33,812 bases of DNA from an uncultured Prevotella sp. (GTDB lineage Bacteria > Bacteroidota > Bacteroidia > Bacteroidales > Bacteroidaceae), in contig ONPM01000042.1 of the NCBI GenBank assembly GCA_900319715.1, forward strand, positions 1 through 33,812. Direction: 5' to 3'. The position numbers and the translations under genes were made by a program. Shown here in pieces: positions 1 through 10,896 of this stretch. Positions within the stretch are counted from its first letter, which is position 1. The number at the start of each line of letters is the position of its first letter. Under the pieces are notes generated by a model, which saw only the letters and a list, made by a program, of their open reading frames with translations, was not told the DNA's origin and searched no databases.

Positions 1-29
1 TAATCCACAAAGATAAGCATTTTTTGTTT

Positions 30-229
30 ATGGTTTACAGTTTAAGGTTTACAGGTGATTACTTTTATGGATTATTAACAGTAATAAATACTATTATCAT
101 AAAAAACATCCGCCTACAGTCCTATCATCTGGAAACTGTAAACTGTAAACTGTAAACCGTAAACTGTAAACTGTAAACCGTAAACTGTAAACTGTAAACC
201 GTAAACCGTAAACCGTAAACTATAAACTA
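30..229 (-). repeat. Heptamer-armed repeat element, copy 1
   Basis: Positions 133-223 hold 13 tandem 7-mers of the form AAACTGT/AAACCGT (AAACTAT last). They run directly into the TAG stop codon of the TPR gene (227-229). Positions 32-54 hold the inverted form (GGTTTACAG-type heptamers). The two arms enclose about 78 bp. Read on the minus strand, the order is stop codon, heptamers, then CAGATGATAGGACTGTAGGC. The same order (CAGATGATTAGATTGTAGGC) occurs after gdhA at 12262-12281, so this is a dispersed family and not simple low-complexity DNA. The middle shows no gene. Function is unknown; a structured 3' untranslated region or a MITE-like element are both possible. Confidence 0.75.
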
Positions 230-1330
230 CCCCCCCTTGAGCAGGCGATCAATCTCATCAAACTGCTTACCGAGATTCAGATTGAAATAGATCCGATAAA
301 GTGAGGGACCCCATTTGTCTTTCGCTTCAGGTGCGAGACGACGATAGTTCTCCATATAGGGCTGGGCTTTCTGGTACATCTTACGTATCTGCTTCTTATG
401 CCGGCGTGGATCCATATTGAGGACGATGTTCAGACAGGCAGTGCCGGCATTATAGTAGGCATCGGCCATCTGGTCGTTGACGGCTATAAGGCGGTCGCTG
501 TATTTGAGGCATTCGGCGTAGCGTCCCAGATTAAGGAGCATCGTGGACTTGGCGAAGAGGTAGAGTTCATTGAGGAAGAAAGCAAATCCCTCCCAAAGGA
601 TTTCCGTATAGCGCTGCTCATCACCCAAACGATTCCAGGCCTCGGAGACATACTGCAACGTGTATTCTAGTTTGGATGTATCACGGCGGGCGAGGTCCTG
701 ATGCCTGAGGATTAGTACAGGATCATCCATGCGATAGCCACAATAGGTGGCCCAATAGCCAGCCTCACCCATACGTGGGTCGGAGCGGAGCAAATCGTAT
801 TGTGAAAATAACGGTTGACGACCACAGTCAATATAAGTTTCAAAGAAGTCGTAGGCCGTCTGGAAGTCAGCCCGCCGCAGATGGCTGGCACCACCGAAGA
901 AGAGGTTCGGCCGATAGTCGAGCAGACGTTGGGAATTATCCTTCCGATAGTCGAGGGGCACCCTACCCTTCTTGTCTGGCAGCATATCGATGGAGTCTAG
1001 GCGCTCAGCGATGGTGAACATGCGCCGAGTGAGGTTGAAGAGTTGGGTGGTGTCGATAGCCTGATGCTTATACATCCTTTCGTTCAGGGCACCGTATTGC
1101 TTCTCGACGGCCTGCAGCCATAGGTCATATATGCGGGGATTCTGCTGGTTGGCGGAGTCCTCCAGAAGTGTCGTCATAAGTTGCTCGGCCTTGTCGAAGT
1201 TTTTACCACTGCGCAGATAGTTCTCTGCCTCAGCCATCTGTCGCTTCTGAGCATAAGCGGTAATGGTGAAGAGTTGAAGAAGAAAAATAAAAGCCTTATG
1301 TCGAGTTTGAAATGTTATCCTTTGTATCAT
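227..1330 (-). CDS. Secreted tetratricopeptide-repeat protein
   Basis: A 367-residue protein with an N-terminal signal peptide (hydrophobic core about residues 13-24, ending TAYAQ), so it is probably exported to the periplasm or outer membrane. The rest is helical with TPR-like helix pairs, clearest at about residues 30-60 and 255-300 (LNLGRYAECLKYSDRLIAVN, then ADAYYNAGTACLNIVL). TPR proteins normally act as protein-interaction scaffolds; no catalytic motif is visible. It is the last gene of a minus-strand operon, 24 bp after maf. Its stop codon is abutted by heptamer repeats and preceded by a run of seven G on the coding strand, so the extreme C-terminus could vary by slippage. The specific function is not recognisable. 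Confidence 0.8.
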   Translation of the reverse strand: MIQRITFQTRHKAFIFLLQLFTITAYAQKRQMAEAENYLRSGKNFDKAEQLMTTLLEDSANQQNPRIYDLWLQAVEKQYGALNERMYKHQAIDTTQLFNLTRRMFTIAERLDSIDMLPDKKGRVPLDYRKDNSQRLLDYRPNLFFGGASHLRRADFQTAYDFFETYIDCGRQPLFSQYDLLRSDPRMGEAGYWATYCGYRMDDPVLILRHQDLARRDTSKLEYTLQYVSEAWNRLGDEQRYTEILWEGFAFFLNELYLFAKSTMLLNLGRYAECLKYSDRLIAVNDQMADAYYNAGTACLNIVLNMDPRRHKKQIRKMYQKAQPYMENYRRLAPEAKDKWGPSLYRIYFNLNLGKQFDEIDRLLKGG

Positions 1331-1354
1331 TGTGTCTATATAAATAATGTGTGT

Positions 1355-1924
1355 TTAGTCCATCTGTCGGAGTGTTTCGTAGATGCGTTGCACAGGGAGT
1401 CCCATCACGTTGTAGTAACTGCCTTTGAGACATGTCACCCCGACATAGCCTATCCACTCTTGAATGCCATAGGCTCCTGCCTTGTCGAAGGGCTGGAAGT
1501 GGGTGATATAATACTGGATCTCATCGTCGGAGAGAGGTTTGAAGGTAACGTCGGTCGTGACGGCAAAATGACGCTCTGTGGTAGTGGTGAGCATGCAGAC
1601 TCCAGTAGTGACCTGATGAGTGCGACCACTGATAAGACGGAGCATACGGGCAGCATCGGCTGCGTCGACGGGTTTACCAAGGATCTCTTCCCCGACGATG
1701 ACAACGGTATCGGCCGTTATGACGAGTTCGTCTGGGGCGAGACTGGCCCGATAGGCATCTGCTTTCTTGCCTGAGATATAGAGTGCCACTTGATCCACAG
1801 GCAAGTCTTCCGGATACGACTCATCGATATCTTGCAGGACCCGCACTTCGAATGGAAGTCCAAGACCACCCAGAAGTTCACGTCTGCGAGGAGAATTGCT
1901 TGCCAGAATCAATCTTTTCACCAC
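1355..1924 (-). CDS. maf: Maf-type nucleoside triphosphate pyrophosphatase
   Basis: A 189-residue protein of usual Maf length. The family hydrolyses non-canonical or surplus NTPs (dTTP/UTP in the YhdE branch) to the monophosphate and pyrophosphate, and was first named for septum inhibition. Visible motifs are the N-terminal nucleotide loop LASNSPRRRELL (about residues 7-18), the central ITADTVV with its catalytic Asp, SGRTHQVTTGV, and the C-terminal DKAGAYGIQEW and GSYYNVMGLPV segments. It sits 22 bp downstream of kdsC and 24 bp upstream of the TPR gene in an apparent operon. The family call is firm; the exact substrate is inferred. Confidence 0.93.
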   Translation of the reverse strand: MVKRLILASNSPRRRELLGGLGLPFEVRVLQDIDESYPEDLPVDQVALYISGKKADAYRASLAPDELVITADTVVIVGEEILGKPVDAADAARMLRLISGRTHQVTTGVCMLTTTTERHFAVTTDVTFKPLSDDEIQYYITHFQPFDKAGAYGIQEWIGYVGVTCLKGSYYNVMGLPVQRIYETLRQMD

Positions 1925-1946
1925 ACTATTTCATTTTGCTGCTCAT

Positions 1947-2465
1947 TCACCACCCAAAGGCTTTGGCGTTCATGACCCACTTGCCTTGGGCACGAAGCGT
2001 CTGCTCAATAACGTCACGCCCACAGCCATAACCACCCTTGCAATCGCTGACATAAAGGGATACATCCTTGATCTCAGGGCATGCATCTTTCGGACAGACA
2101 GGACAGCCCACCCGACGCATAATCTCCAAGTCGGGTATGTCATCGCCCATATACATCACCTCTTCGTCTGATATGCCATACTTGGCCAAAAACTGGTCGT
2201 AGGTCTCTATCTTCACGGCGCAGGCGATGTATATATCTTCCACACCCAATCCCTCATAACGGTGACGCACGCTTTCGACCTTGGCACCCGTCATGATGGC
2301 AATGCGCAGACCAAGTTTCATCGCCAACTGAATGGCATAACCGTCCTTGATGTTCGCCGTCCGCTGGGGTACTCCGTCATTGCCCATCGTGATGGTCGCG
2401 GCACTCAGCACCCCGTCGATATCGAAGATGATTGCACGTATCCTCGTCAGATCGTAGTTTATCAT
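1947..2465 (-). CDS. kdsC: 3-deoxy-D-manno-octulosonate 8-phosphate phosphatase (KdsC)
   Basis: A 172-residue C0-type HAD phosphatase without a cap domain, the usual KdsC size. KdsC removes phosphate from KDO-8-P in the synthesis of the lipopolysaccharide inner-core sugar KDO. HAD motif I is FDIDGVLS (about residues 14-21, nucleophile first Asp), motif II is the Thr in IAIMTGAK, and motif III/IV is the late [12 protein letters not shown] with paired Asp residues. The usual G after DGVLTD is replaced by SAATI, a minor variation. The start lies 6 bp beyond a truncated heptamer element that fills the gap from the upstream nitroreductase gene. Confidence 0.92.
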   Translation of the reverse strand: MINYDLTRIRAIIFDIDGVLSAATITMGNDGVPQRTANIKDGYAIQLAMKLGLRIAIMTGAKVESVRHRYEGLGVEDIYIACAVKIETYDQFLAKYGISDEEVMYMGDDIPDLEIMRRVGCPVCPKDACPEIKDVSLYVSDCKGGYGCGRDVIEQTLRAQGKWVMNAKAFGW

Positions 2466-2494
2466 ATCATCTGTAAAACGTAAACAATAAACTA
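2466..2494 (-). repeat. Truncated heptamer element between nitroreductase and kdsC
   Basis: On the minus strand the nitroreductase stop codon TAG is followed by TTTATTG, TTTACGT and TTTACAGATGAT, then the kdsC ATG. The TTTAnnG heptamers and the ACAGATGAT border match the elements at 30-229 and 12238-12421, but the inner core and the second arm are absent. The stop codon of the upstream gene appears to be part of the heptamer array, as in copy 1. Confidence 0.6.
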
Positions 2495-3019
2495 AAACTT
2501 ATTCAAATGCACATTCTCCCACTTCAGTTTGTCTTCGCTCTGTGGCTTACGTTCATCAGTCCAATGGCCGATGGCTAAGATACAGAGGCAATTGAGATTC
2601 TCCGGAATATCGAGGATGCCACGTATGACGGTGTCGGCAGGCGTGCCATCGTCAAGACCACGGCCACGCATCTGTATCCAGCAGGAGCCCAACCCAAGGT
2701 CTTCTGCCTGATACTGCATGGAAATGGCGGCGATAGAACCATCCTCCACCCAACAGTCATTCTGCAGGGGGTCACCCAGTACGACAATGGCTACGGGTGC
2801 ATCCTTGAGGAAATGGCTGCCGAGGTTTTTGGCATCGGCAAGTTTCTCAAGGTCAACTTTGTCGTCGACGACGACGAACTGCCAGGAGCGCTGACTTTTA
2901 GAGGTGGGCGACATGAGGGCGGCACGCAAGATGAGTTTCAAGTCTTCACCGTCAATATCCTCGTCTGTAAACTTCCTGTGGCTGCGACGCTGCTGCGCAA
3001 GGTCTTTGAATGCTGTCAT
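2492..3019 (-). CDS. Nitroreductase-family FMN oxidoreductase
   Basis: A 175-residue flavoprotein of the nitroreductase family, which uses FMN and NAD(P)H to reduce nitro compounds, quinones or similar acceptors; the real substrate cannot be read from sequence. Seen: [12 protein letters not shown] near the N-terminus (FMN phosphate binding), [17 protein letters not shown] (FMN pocket), and [11 protein letters not shown] in the C-terminal half. An upstream in-frame ATG at 3058 would add 13 residues, but a TAACTTTG promoter box (3046-3053) lies between the two, so the start at 3019 is preferred. It is the first gene of the operon with kdsC, maf and the TPR gene. Confidence 0.88.
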   Translation of the reverse strand: MTAFKDLAQQRRSHRKFTDEDIDGEDLKLILRAALMSPTSKSQRSWQFVVVDDKVDLEKLADAKNLGSHFLKDAPVAIVVLGDPLQNDCWVEDGSIAAISMQYQAEDLGLGSCWIQMRGRGLDDGTPADTVIRGILDIPENLNCLCILAIGHWTDERKPQSEDKLKWENVHLNKF

Positions 3020-3045
3020 ATCCGATTTTGTTTTGATTTTCGCTG

Positions 3046-3053
3046 CAAAGTTA
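3046..3053 (-). promoter_or_regulatory. -7 promoter box of nitroreductase-kdsC-maf-TPR operon
   Basis: TAACTTTG on the minus strand fits the Bacteroidetes -7 consensus TAnnTTTG. It lies 27 bp before the ATG at 3019. A clear TTTG -33 box is not obvious. Confidence 0.6.
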
Positions 3054-3138
3054 ATCATTTTCAGCCACAGAGGCCTCAGTTTTTCACGAAATATATATTA
3101 ATCTGTGTTAATCTGAGAGTTCTGTGACGTTTTTTGTT

Positions 3139-3146
3139 TATTTTTG
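3139..3146 (+). promoter_or_regulatory. -7 promoter box directly before the GNAT gene
   Basis: TATTTTTG fits TAnnTTTG and ends only 4 bp before the ATG at 3151. The transcript would begin at or within a few bases of the start codon, implying leaderless translation. The region between 3060 and 3120 also has a short ATCTGTGTTAATCTG-type direct repeat. Confidence 0.5.
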
Positions 3147-3150
3147 CAAT

Positions 3151-4125
3151 ATGAATGGACTTAAGACCATTATCTATCGGAAGTACGAAGACCTGCCCCG
3201 ACTGAAAGATGATAACTTCTTCCACAGCCGGAGACTCTTTAAGATGATGAGGGAGACACCTCGTCAGAAACCCTATATGGTGGTTGTCACCAACCAAGAA
3301 GACGAAGTGGTGAGCCACTTGCTCGGCATCGTCCGTTTCCGAACATTCCTCTTCCCCTTGCTCGTTCACTGCCGCGTGCTGGGTGAGGGCGTATACTATC
3401 ATGACGAACAATATCCGCGCGACTTGCTCTTCGGCCTGATGCTCGAGACGCTGACCAAAGTATTGAGTAACCGCACATTCTATATCGAAGTCAGCAACCT
3501 CAGTCAGAAGATGACCGGTTACAAGCAACTGAAACAACAGAATTTCTTCCCTGTACACTGGATGAGTATCCATAACTCGCTGCACAGTCATGCACCCGAG
3601 GAACGTATTAGCGAGAAATTGCAGAAACGTATCGATAATGCCCGTCAAAAAGGTGTTACCACCAACGAGGTGAAGACGGAAGAAGATTTCAAGGCCTTCT
3701 CAAAACTCCTGCGGAAGCACAATCTTCTTAAACCGAAGCGCTACATCCCCGACGATCAGTTCTTCCAGAAGATGATGGAGAGTCAGGACGGTAAACTCTT
3801 TGTGACGAAATACCGTCAGCGTGTCATTGGCTGTGCTGCTGTCGCTTACAGTGAAGGAAATGCGTATCTCTGGTATTCGGCGTTCAGAAGAAAATCATAC
3901 ATCACCCTGCATCCTGACGTGATGACTATCTGGGACACGATGCTGGACTGTTATGAAAAAGGATTTCAACACATGTGCTTCATGGACGTCGGACTACCCT
4001 TTCAGAAGAATCCTTTCCGCGAGTTTATTCTACGTTTCGGAGGTAAGGAACAGAGCACTTTCCGCTGGTTCCGTTTCAGCATCCGATGGATCAACAAAAC
4101 ACTTACGTGGCTCTATCGTGAGTAG
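3151..4125 (+). CDS. GNAT/FemAB-like acyltransferase
   Basis: A 324-residue protein from the ATG at 3151. A GTG at 3124 is in frame but lies upstream of the likely promoter box. The layout suggests two GNAT-like folds in tandem, as in FemAB/BioF2-like acyltransferases. The C-terminal half carries KLFVTKYRQRVIGCAAVAY, AYLWYSAFRR and the helix IWDTMLDCYEKGFQHMCFMDVG, a typical GNAT beta4-alpha3 succession. No signal peptide. Members commonly transfer amino acids or acyl groups to cell-wall or lipid precursors; the acceptor here is unknown. It stands alone, between a divergent operon and the convergent relA-lipoprotein pair. Confidence 0.7.
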   Translation: MNGLKTIIYRKYEDLPRLKDDNFFHSRRLFKMMRETPRQKPYMVVVTNQEDEVVSHLLGIVRFRTFLFPLLVHCRVLGEGVYYHDEQYPRDLLFGLMLETLTKVLSNRTFYIEVSNLSQKMTGYKQLKQQNFFPVHWMSIHNSLHSHAPEERISEKLQKRIDNARQKGVTTNEVKTEEDFKAFSKLLRKHNLLKPKRYIPDDQFFQKMMESQDGKLFVTKYRQRVIGCAAVAYSEGNAYLWYSAFRRKSYITLHPDVMTIWDTMLDCYEKGFQHMCFMDVGLPFQKNPFREFILRFGGKEQSTFRWFRFSIRWINKTLTWLYRE

Positions 4126-4133
4126 ACATTCCC

Positions 4134-4430
4134 CTACTCCTTACCCTGCATCATTTTTTCAAGTTCGTAGGTATTGGCATTCATATTCACCTCACGCTCC
4201 TGGGGAATCTCAGGAATCGTATAGATACCCTTGCCGTCGTCAGCAAAAGGATCTGAGCCTTCACCTGTCGGAGGTGCCACAGGGTCTTTCTCTGGTGTGA
4301 TGTATTCAATCGCTGTTGTCGAATCGGCCACTTCGTCCAGATAGCGCTGATAACGGTCTTCCGCTGTCTGCTTGCAACCCGCAAGCACTGCCAGCGTCAA
4401 AGCCATTGTCATGATCGTTAGTCGTTTCAT
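4134..4430 (-). CDS. Small predicted lipoprotein
   Basis: A 98-residue protein beginning MKRLTIMTMALTLAVLAGC, a clear lipoprotein signal with lipobox LAGC and lipidated Cys19. The mature part is acidic and proline-rich (EKDPVAPPTGEGSDPFADDGKG, shown in part) with no known fold. It follows the (p)ppGpp synthetase gene by 22 bp on the same strand and is probably co-transcribed. Function not recognised. Confidence 0.75.
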   Translation of the reverse strand: MKRLTIMTMALTLAVLAGCKQTAEDRYQRYLDEVADSTTAIEYITPEKDPVAPPTGEGSDPFADDGKGIYTIPEIPQEREVNMNANTYELEKMMQGKE

Positions 4431-4452
4431 ATCTTATTTCTTACGTTTTCAG

Positions 4453-6555
4453 TTATATACGTTCCACTTGTTTCACACCCTTCACGGTGCGCAACTTTTT
4501 CAGCAGCGCCTCCAGACGAGAGGTGTCTTCCAGCATCACCACGAGATTGCCGCTGAACAGACCGTCGTGAGAGTCAATGTTAATAGATCGCAGGAAGAGT
4601 TTCTCTTCTTTAGAAATGATGCTCGTGAGATTGTTCACGATGCCGATATCATCGTTGCCCACCACACGGAGGGTGATGGAATACTGAGACGAGCCTTTGC
4701 CGCTCCAACGGGCCTTCACCACCCTATAGCCATAACGGCGGCGAAGTTCTGGGGCGTTGGGACAGTCCATGCGATGAATCTTGATGCCGCCGCTGATGGT
4801 GACAAAACCGAAGATGGGGTCGCCATAGATAGGTGTGCAGCAGCGGGCCAACTGGTAGTCTAGGCCTTTAAGGTCTCGGTCGATGACGAGCACATCGTCT
4901 GAGAGATGTGTACTGAGGCCTCCTATCTTCGACTCATCGAGTTCGAACTCTGAGGCTGAGCGCGCGACATTGTCGCCTGTAATGGTCTTCTCGCCCTCGC
5001 GTACCTCTATATATTTATCTACGACGGCGTTGGCATCGATCAGACCGTCGGCAATCTGCTTGTAGAAATCGCTGACCTCCTTGAATCCCATCTTTCGGAT
5101 GACGTGGAACATCACCGACTCATCCTGCTCTATCTTGCGGTTCTTGAACTTGCGCTCTAGCATCTCCTTGGCAAAGAGACCGTCGCGCTGCTGGGTCTCC
5201 TTCAGGGCAAGACGGATCTTCGACTTGGCACGAGATGTCTTTACAATCGAAAGCCACTCCTGACGGGGCTTCTGCGTGGAGGATGTCAGTATCTCCACCT
5301 GGTCGCCGCTCTTCAGCAGATAGCGGATGCTCACTACGCGGCCATTGATACGACCGCCCGTGCATTGGTTGCCTAACTTCGAGTGGATATGGTAAGCAAA
5401 GTCTAGAACTGTGGCGCCGACGGGAAACTTAAAGAGGTCACCCCGAGGAGTGAAGACAAAAACCTCATCCTCATACAGATCCATCTTGAACTGATCCATC
5501 GCTTCCAGACCGTCAGCATGTTCCAGCATAGAACGCACACCAGCAAGCCAGTCGTCGAGACCAGCCTCCCCTTTGACGCCCTTATACCGCCAATGGGCAG
5601 CCACACCATTCTCGGCAATCTCGTCCATACGTTCCGTGCGGATCTGCACCTCCACCCACTTCTGTTCTGGGCCCAGAACGGTGATGTGGAGGCTCTCATA
5701 ACCGTTTGACTTAGGTACGCTGAGCCAATCACGTAGGCGTTTGGGATTGGGTTGATACATATCTGTGACGATGGAGTAAGCCTGCCAGCACTGCATCTTC
5801 TCCTTATCCTCCGGGCAGTCGATGATGATGCGGATGGCGAAGAGGTCGTAGATACCTTCAAAGCCACACTTCTGCTTCTTCATCTTCTCCCAGATAGAGT
5901 GTATCGACTTGGTGCGACCCTTGATGTGGCATTTGATCCCCGCTGCCTTCACCTTCTCTTCCACAGGACGAATGAATGCTTCTATATATGCATCACGCGA
6001 GGCCTTTGTCTGATTCAGTTTCTCACGGATCATATAGTAGGCATCGTGCTCCATATACTTCAGCGAGAGGTCTTCCAGTTCGCTCTTCAGTTTATAGAGT
6101 CCCAGTTTGTGGGCAAGAGGCGCATAGAGATAGGCGGCCTCTTGTGACACCTCGTTGACGAAGGCCTCTCGGTCATGACGATTCTGATCATCCGATTCCT
6201 CCAAGAATGCCTTCATCTGTCGCATCAGGTTCACGCGGTCGGCAATCATGATTAGCACCACCCGCATATCTTCGGCAAAAGAGATAAGCAGATTGCGGAA
6301 GTTCTCACTCTCGACAACGGGGTTCTTCTCATAGAGTTGACGAATGCGCCCCAGGCCGCCGATGATACGGGCTACAGACTCACCATAACGCGCCTTCACC
6401 TCGTCGGGGGTAATCAAACCCTCGTCGACATCCGGCACGAGTAAGCAGGCCTCCACAGCATCGTCGCCAAGACCAATCTCGTCTGTCAGGATGGCTGCCG
6501 TCTGGACTGCCATCTCCTTCTTTTGCCCGTAGGTAAATGAGAACAAATCTGCCAT
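4453..6555 (-). CDS. RelA/SpoT-type (p)ppGpp synthetase with degenerate hydrolase domain
   Basis: A 700-residue RSH protein that makes the stringent-response alarmone (p)ppGpp from ATP and GTP/GDP. The N-terminus is short, and the hydrolase HD motif (normally LLHDVVED) reads LLVPDVDEG at about residues 38-46, so the His-Asp metal pair is gone, although a later ADRVNLMR segment remains. The synthetase domain is intact: GRTKSIHSIWEKM (about 213), RLRDWLSVPKSNGYESLH (273-290, an R-x-R-D form of the RxKD loop), VEVQIRT and AAHWRYKG. TGS domain follows at about 363-425, then a Cys-rich helical region (LARCCTP) and a C-terminal ACT domain (about 625-700). Inference: synthetase-only, RelA-like, needing a separate hydrolase elsewhere. 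Confidence 0.92.
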   Translation of the reverse strand: MADLFSFTYGQKKEMAVQTAAILTDEIGLGDDAVEACLLVPDVDEGLITPDEVKARYGESVARIIGGLGRIRQLYEKNPVVESENFRNLLISFAEDMRVVLIMIADRVNLMRQMKAFLEESDDQNRHDREAFVNEVSQEAAYLYAPLAHKLGLYKLKSELEDLSLKYMEHDAYYMIREKLNQTKASRDAYIEAFIRPVEEKVKAAGIKCHIKGRTKSIHSIWEKMKKQKCGFEGIYDLFAIRIIIDCPEDKEKMQCWQAYSIVTDMYQPNPKRLRDWLSVPKSNGYESLHITVLGPEQKWVEVQIRTERMDEIAENGVAAHWRYKGVKGEAGLDDWLAGVRSMLEHADGLEAMDQFKMDLYEDEVFVFTPRGDLFKFPVGATVLDFAYHIHSKLGNQCTGGRINGRVVSIRYLLKSGDQVEILTSSTQKPRQEWLSIVKTSRAKSKIRLALKETQQRDGLFAKEMLERKFKNRKIEQDESVMFHVIRKMGFKEVSDFYKQIADGLIDANAVVDKYIEVREGEKTITGDNVARSASEFELDESKIGGLSTHLSDDVLVIDRDLKGLDYQLARCCTPIYGDPIFGFVTISGGIKIHRMDCPNAPELRRRYGYRVVKARWSGKGSSQYSITLRVVGNDDIGIVNNLTSIISKEEKLFLRSINIDSHDGLFSGNLVVMLEDTSRLEALLKKLRTVKGVKQVERI

Positions 6556-6573
6556 TTAACACCTTTTTCGCCA

Positions 6574-6602
6574 CAAAGTTACAAAAAAATGCTAATAGAC
6601 AA
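6574..6602 (-). promoter_or_regulatory. Promoter of the RelA/SpoT-type gene
   Basis: On the minus strand, TTG (6600-6602) is followed after 18 bp by TAACTTTG (6574-6581), fitting the Bacteroidetes -33/-7 pattern. The ATG lies 18 bp further at 6555. Confidence 0.65.
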
Positions 6603-6623
6603 CTATTTATCGTAAAAATTATG

Positions 6624-6631
6624 TATCTTTG
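6624..6631 (+). promoter_or_regulatory. -7 promoter box of the DUF4301 gene
   Basis: TATCTTTG fits TAnnTTTG, 29 bp before the ATG at 6661; divergent from the RelA/SpoT promoter 40 bp away. Confidence 0.65.
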
Positions 6632-6660
6632 CAGCATATTTTTAACTAAATACCACAATT

Positions 6661-8160
6661 ATGTTATCAGAAAAAGACTTAAAGCAGATTGCCCAGAAGG
6701 GTATCACCCCTGAGCAGATTGAGAACCAACTGAATGAGTTTAAGACCGGATTCCCTTTCCTGAAATTGGAAGCCGCCGCAAGTATCGGACGTGGCATCAT
6801 TGCCCCAAACGCTGATGAACGCAAGCAGTTTGAGGACACCTGGAACCAGTACAAGGCCGCAGGCAACAAGATTGTAAAGTTTGTGCCCGCCTCTGGTGCT
6901 GCCAGCCGTATGTTCAAGAATATGTTCGCCTTCGTCGATGCTGACTACGATGCACCCACAACAGACTTTGAGAAGAAGTATTTCGACAGCATCGAGAAGT
7001 TCGCTTTCTATGAGGCCCTCGACGCTGTCTGCCAGAAGAACGAAGGCAAGGGCATCAAGGCCCTCATTGCTGAAGGGAAATACAAGGCCGTCGCTGCCAA
7101 CATGCTCAAGGCAGATGGGCTGAACTACGGCCAGTTGCCAAAAGGCCTGCTCCTGTTCCACAAGTATCCTGAGGGTGCTCGCACGCCCATGGAGGAGCAT
7201 CTGGTGGAAGGTGCCCTCTATGCCGCAAGCAATGGTGAGGCTCATGTTCACTTCACCGTTTCTCATGAGCACATGGAACTCTTCAAGGCCAAGGTGGCTG
7301 AGAAGGCTGACTCTTTCGCTAAGAAATATGGCATCAAGTATAATATCTCTTTCTCTGAGCAGAAACCTTCGACAGATACTGTCGCTGCCAATCCAGACAA
7401 CACGCCGTTCCGTAATGACGACGGTTCGCTGCTATTCCGTCCAGGTGGACATGGTGCCCTCATTGAGAACCTCAACGAAATTAACGCCGACGTCATCTTT
7501 ATCAAGAACATCGACAACGTGGTGCCTGACCGTCTGAAGCCGGAGACCGTTGAGTGGAAGCAGGTCATTGCCGGTGTGCTCATCACTTTGCAGAAGCAGG
7601 CTTTTGAGTATCTGCGTCTGCTGGACAAGGGCGCTACGGATTCGCAGTTGGAAGAGATTGCCAAGTTCGTCAGCGAGTGCCTCTGTACCGATGCCAAGGG
7701 CAAGAAGGTCGATGCCGCCTATCTGCGTGCGAAACTGAACCGCCCGATGCGTGTCTGTGGTGTCGTGAAGAATGTGGGCGAACCTGGCGGTGGCCCGTTC
7801 CTCACCTACAACCAGGACGGCACCGTCAGCCTGCAGATCCTCGAGAGTTCACAGATCGACACCAACAATGAGGCTTATATGAAGATGTTCACCCAGGGTA
7901 CTCACTTCAACCCCGTAGACCTCGTTTGCGCTGTGAAAGACTATCAGGGCAAGCCATTCAACCTGCCTGAGTTCGTCGATAAGACAACAGGTTTCATTTC
8001 TTCCAAGTCGAAAGCCGGAAAGGAATTGAAGGCTCTCGAATTGCCAGGCCTTTGGAATGGTGCGATGAGCAACTGGAGTACAGTTTTTGTTGAAGTACCG
8101 CTCGGCACCTTCAATCCCGTTAAGACGGTTAACGATCTGCTCCGCGAACAGCATCAGTAA
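6661..8160 (+). CDS. DUF4301 family protein
   Basis: A 499-residue soluble protein that I recognise as the DUF4301 family of Bacteroidetes, from its overall layout and segments such as KFVPASGAASRMFKNM, LLLFHKYPEGARTPMEEHL and FRPGGHGALIENLNEI. The Gly-rich PASGAASRM loop and FRPGGHGAL resemble sugar-nucleotidyltransferase loops, so a nucleotide-binding or transferase role is plausible but unproven. No signal peptide or membrane segment. Single gene with its own promoter and a strong terminator. Codon use is like that of highly expressed neighbours. Confidence 0.8.
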   Translation: MLSEKDLKQIAQKGITPEQIENQLNEFKTGFPFLKLEAAASIGRGIIAPNADERKQFEDTWNQYKAAGNKIVKFVPASGAASRMFKNMFAFVDADYDAPTTDFEKKYFDSIEKFAFYEALDAVCQKNEGKGIKALIAEGKYKAVAANMLKADGLNYGQLPKGLLLFHKYPEGARTPMEEHLVEGALYAASNGEAHVHFTVSHEHMELFKAKVAEKADSFAKKYGIKYNISFSEQKPSTDTVAANPDNTPFRNDDGSLLFRPGGHGALIENLNEINADVIFIKNIDNVVPDRLKPETVEWKQVIAGVLITLQKQAFEYLRLLDKGATDSQLEEIAKFVSECLCTDAKGKKVDAAYLRAKLNRPMRVCGVVKNVGEPGGGPFLTYNQDGTVSLQILESSQIDTNNEAYMKMFTQGTHFNPVDLVCAVKDYQGKPFNLPEFVDKTTGFISSKSKAGKELKALELPGLWNGAMSNWSTVFVEVPLGTFNPVKTVNDLLREQHQ

Positions 8161-8169
8161 AAGTTGGAT

Positions 8170-8198
8170 CCCCTCGCTCGATTGAGCGAGGGGTTTTT
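8170..8198 (+). terminator. Intrinsic terminator after the DUF4301 gene
   Basis: Perfect 10-bp stem CCCCTCGCTC/GAGCGAGGGG with a GATT tetraloop, followed by five T. Confidence 0.93.
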
Positions 8199-8297
8199 AT
8201 TATATCGTCTCGAAGAATAGCAGATGCATATTCATACAAAAACATCAGTAAAGTTACAAAAAAACAAAAAAACTGAATGTATTTCAAAGGATTTTTG

Positions 8298-8305
8298 TAA
8301 TTTTG
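8298..8305 (+). promoter_or_regulatory. -7 promoter box of maeB
   Basis: TAATTTTG fits TAnnTTTG and lies 45 bp before the ATG at 8351. Confidence 0.6.
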
Positions 8306-8350
8306 CGAGCGATTTTCAGAAATACAACAAATAACGAATAATAATACACT

Positions 8351-10654
<2,304 letters not shown>

Positions 10655-10678
10655 GAATACACATTATTAATATATATG

Positions 10679-10706
10679 CAAGGAGGCAGAAATGTCTCCT
10701 TGTTTT
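10679..10706 (+). terminator. Intrinsic terminator after maeB
   Basis: Stem CAAGGAG/CTCCTTG (7 bp) with a 10-nt loop, followed by TTTT. Confidence 0.8.
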
Positions 10707-10808
10707 GTGTTCGGGCACAAGCATACACACAAATTATATCCTTTTGCCTTGATTTATGTCAATTAAGTAACAAAAAGATAGTTATTTGGCGAAATAATTG
10801 ATAAAATG

Positions 10809-10839
10809 TTTGTTATTTCATTTTTTTGATGTAATTTTG
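10809..10839 (+). promoter_or_regulatory. Promoter of gdhA
   Basis: TTTG (10809-10812), 19-bp spacer, TAATTTTG (10832-10839): a near-ideal Bacteroidetes -33/-7 promoter. The untranslated leader is about 50 nt. Confidence 0.8.
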
Positions 10840-10896
10840 CAACCGAAATCAAAGAAAGAATTATTCATAAATAGTAACAACTAAAAAGAAAAGATT

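Noticed and set aside
133-223. Possible CRISPR array
   Set aside because: Unit length is 7 bp with no unique spacers; no cas genes are present.
4372-4863. 163-codon frame antisense to the RelA/SpoT-type gene end
   Set aside because: Shadow of the ACT-domain region; its start lies within the small lipoprotein gene.
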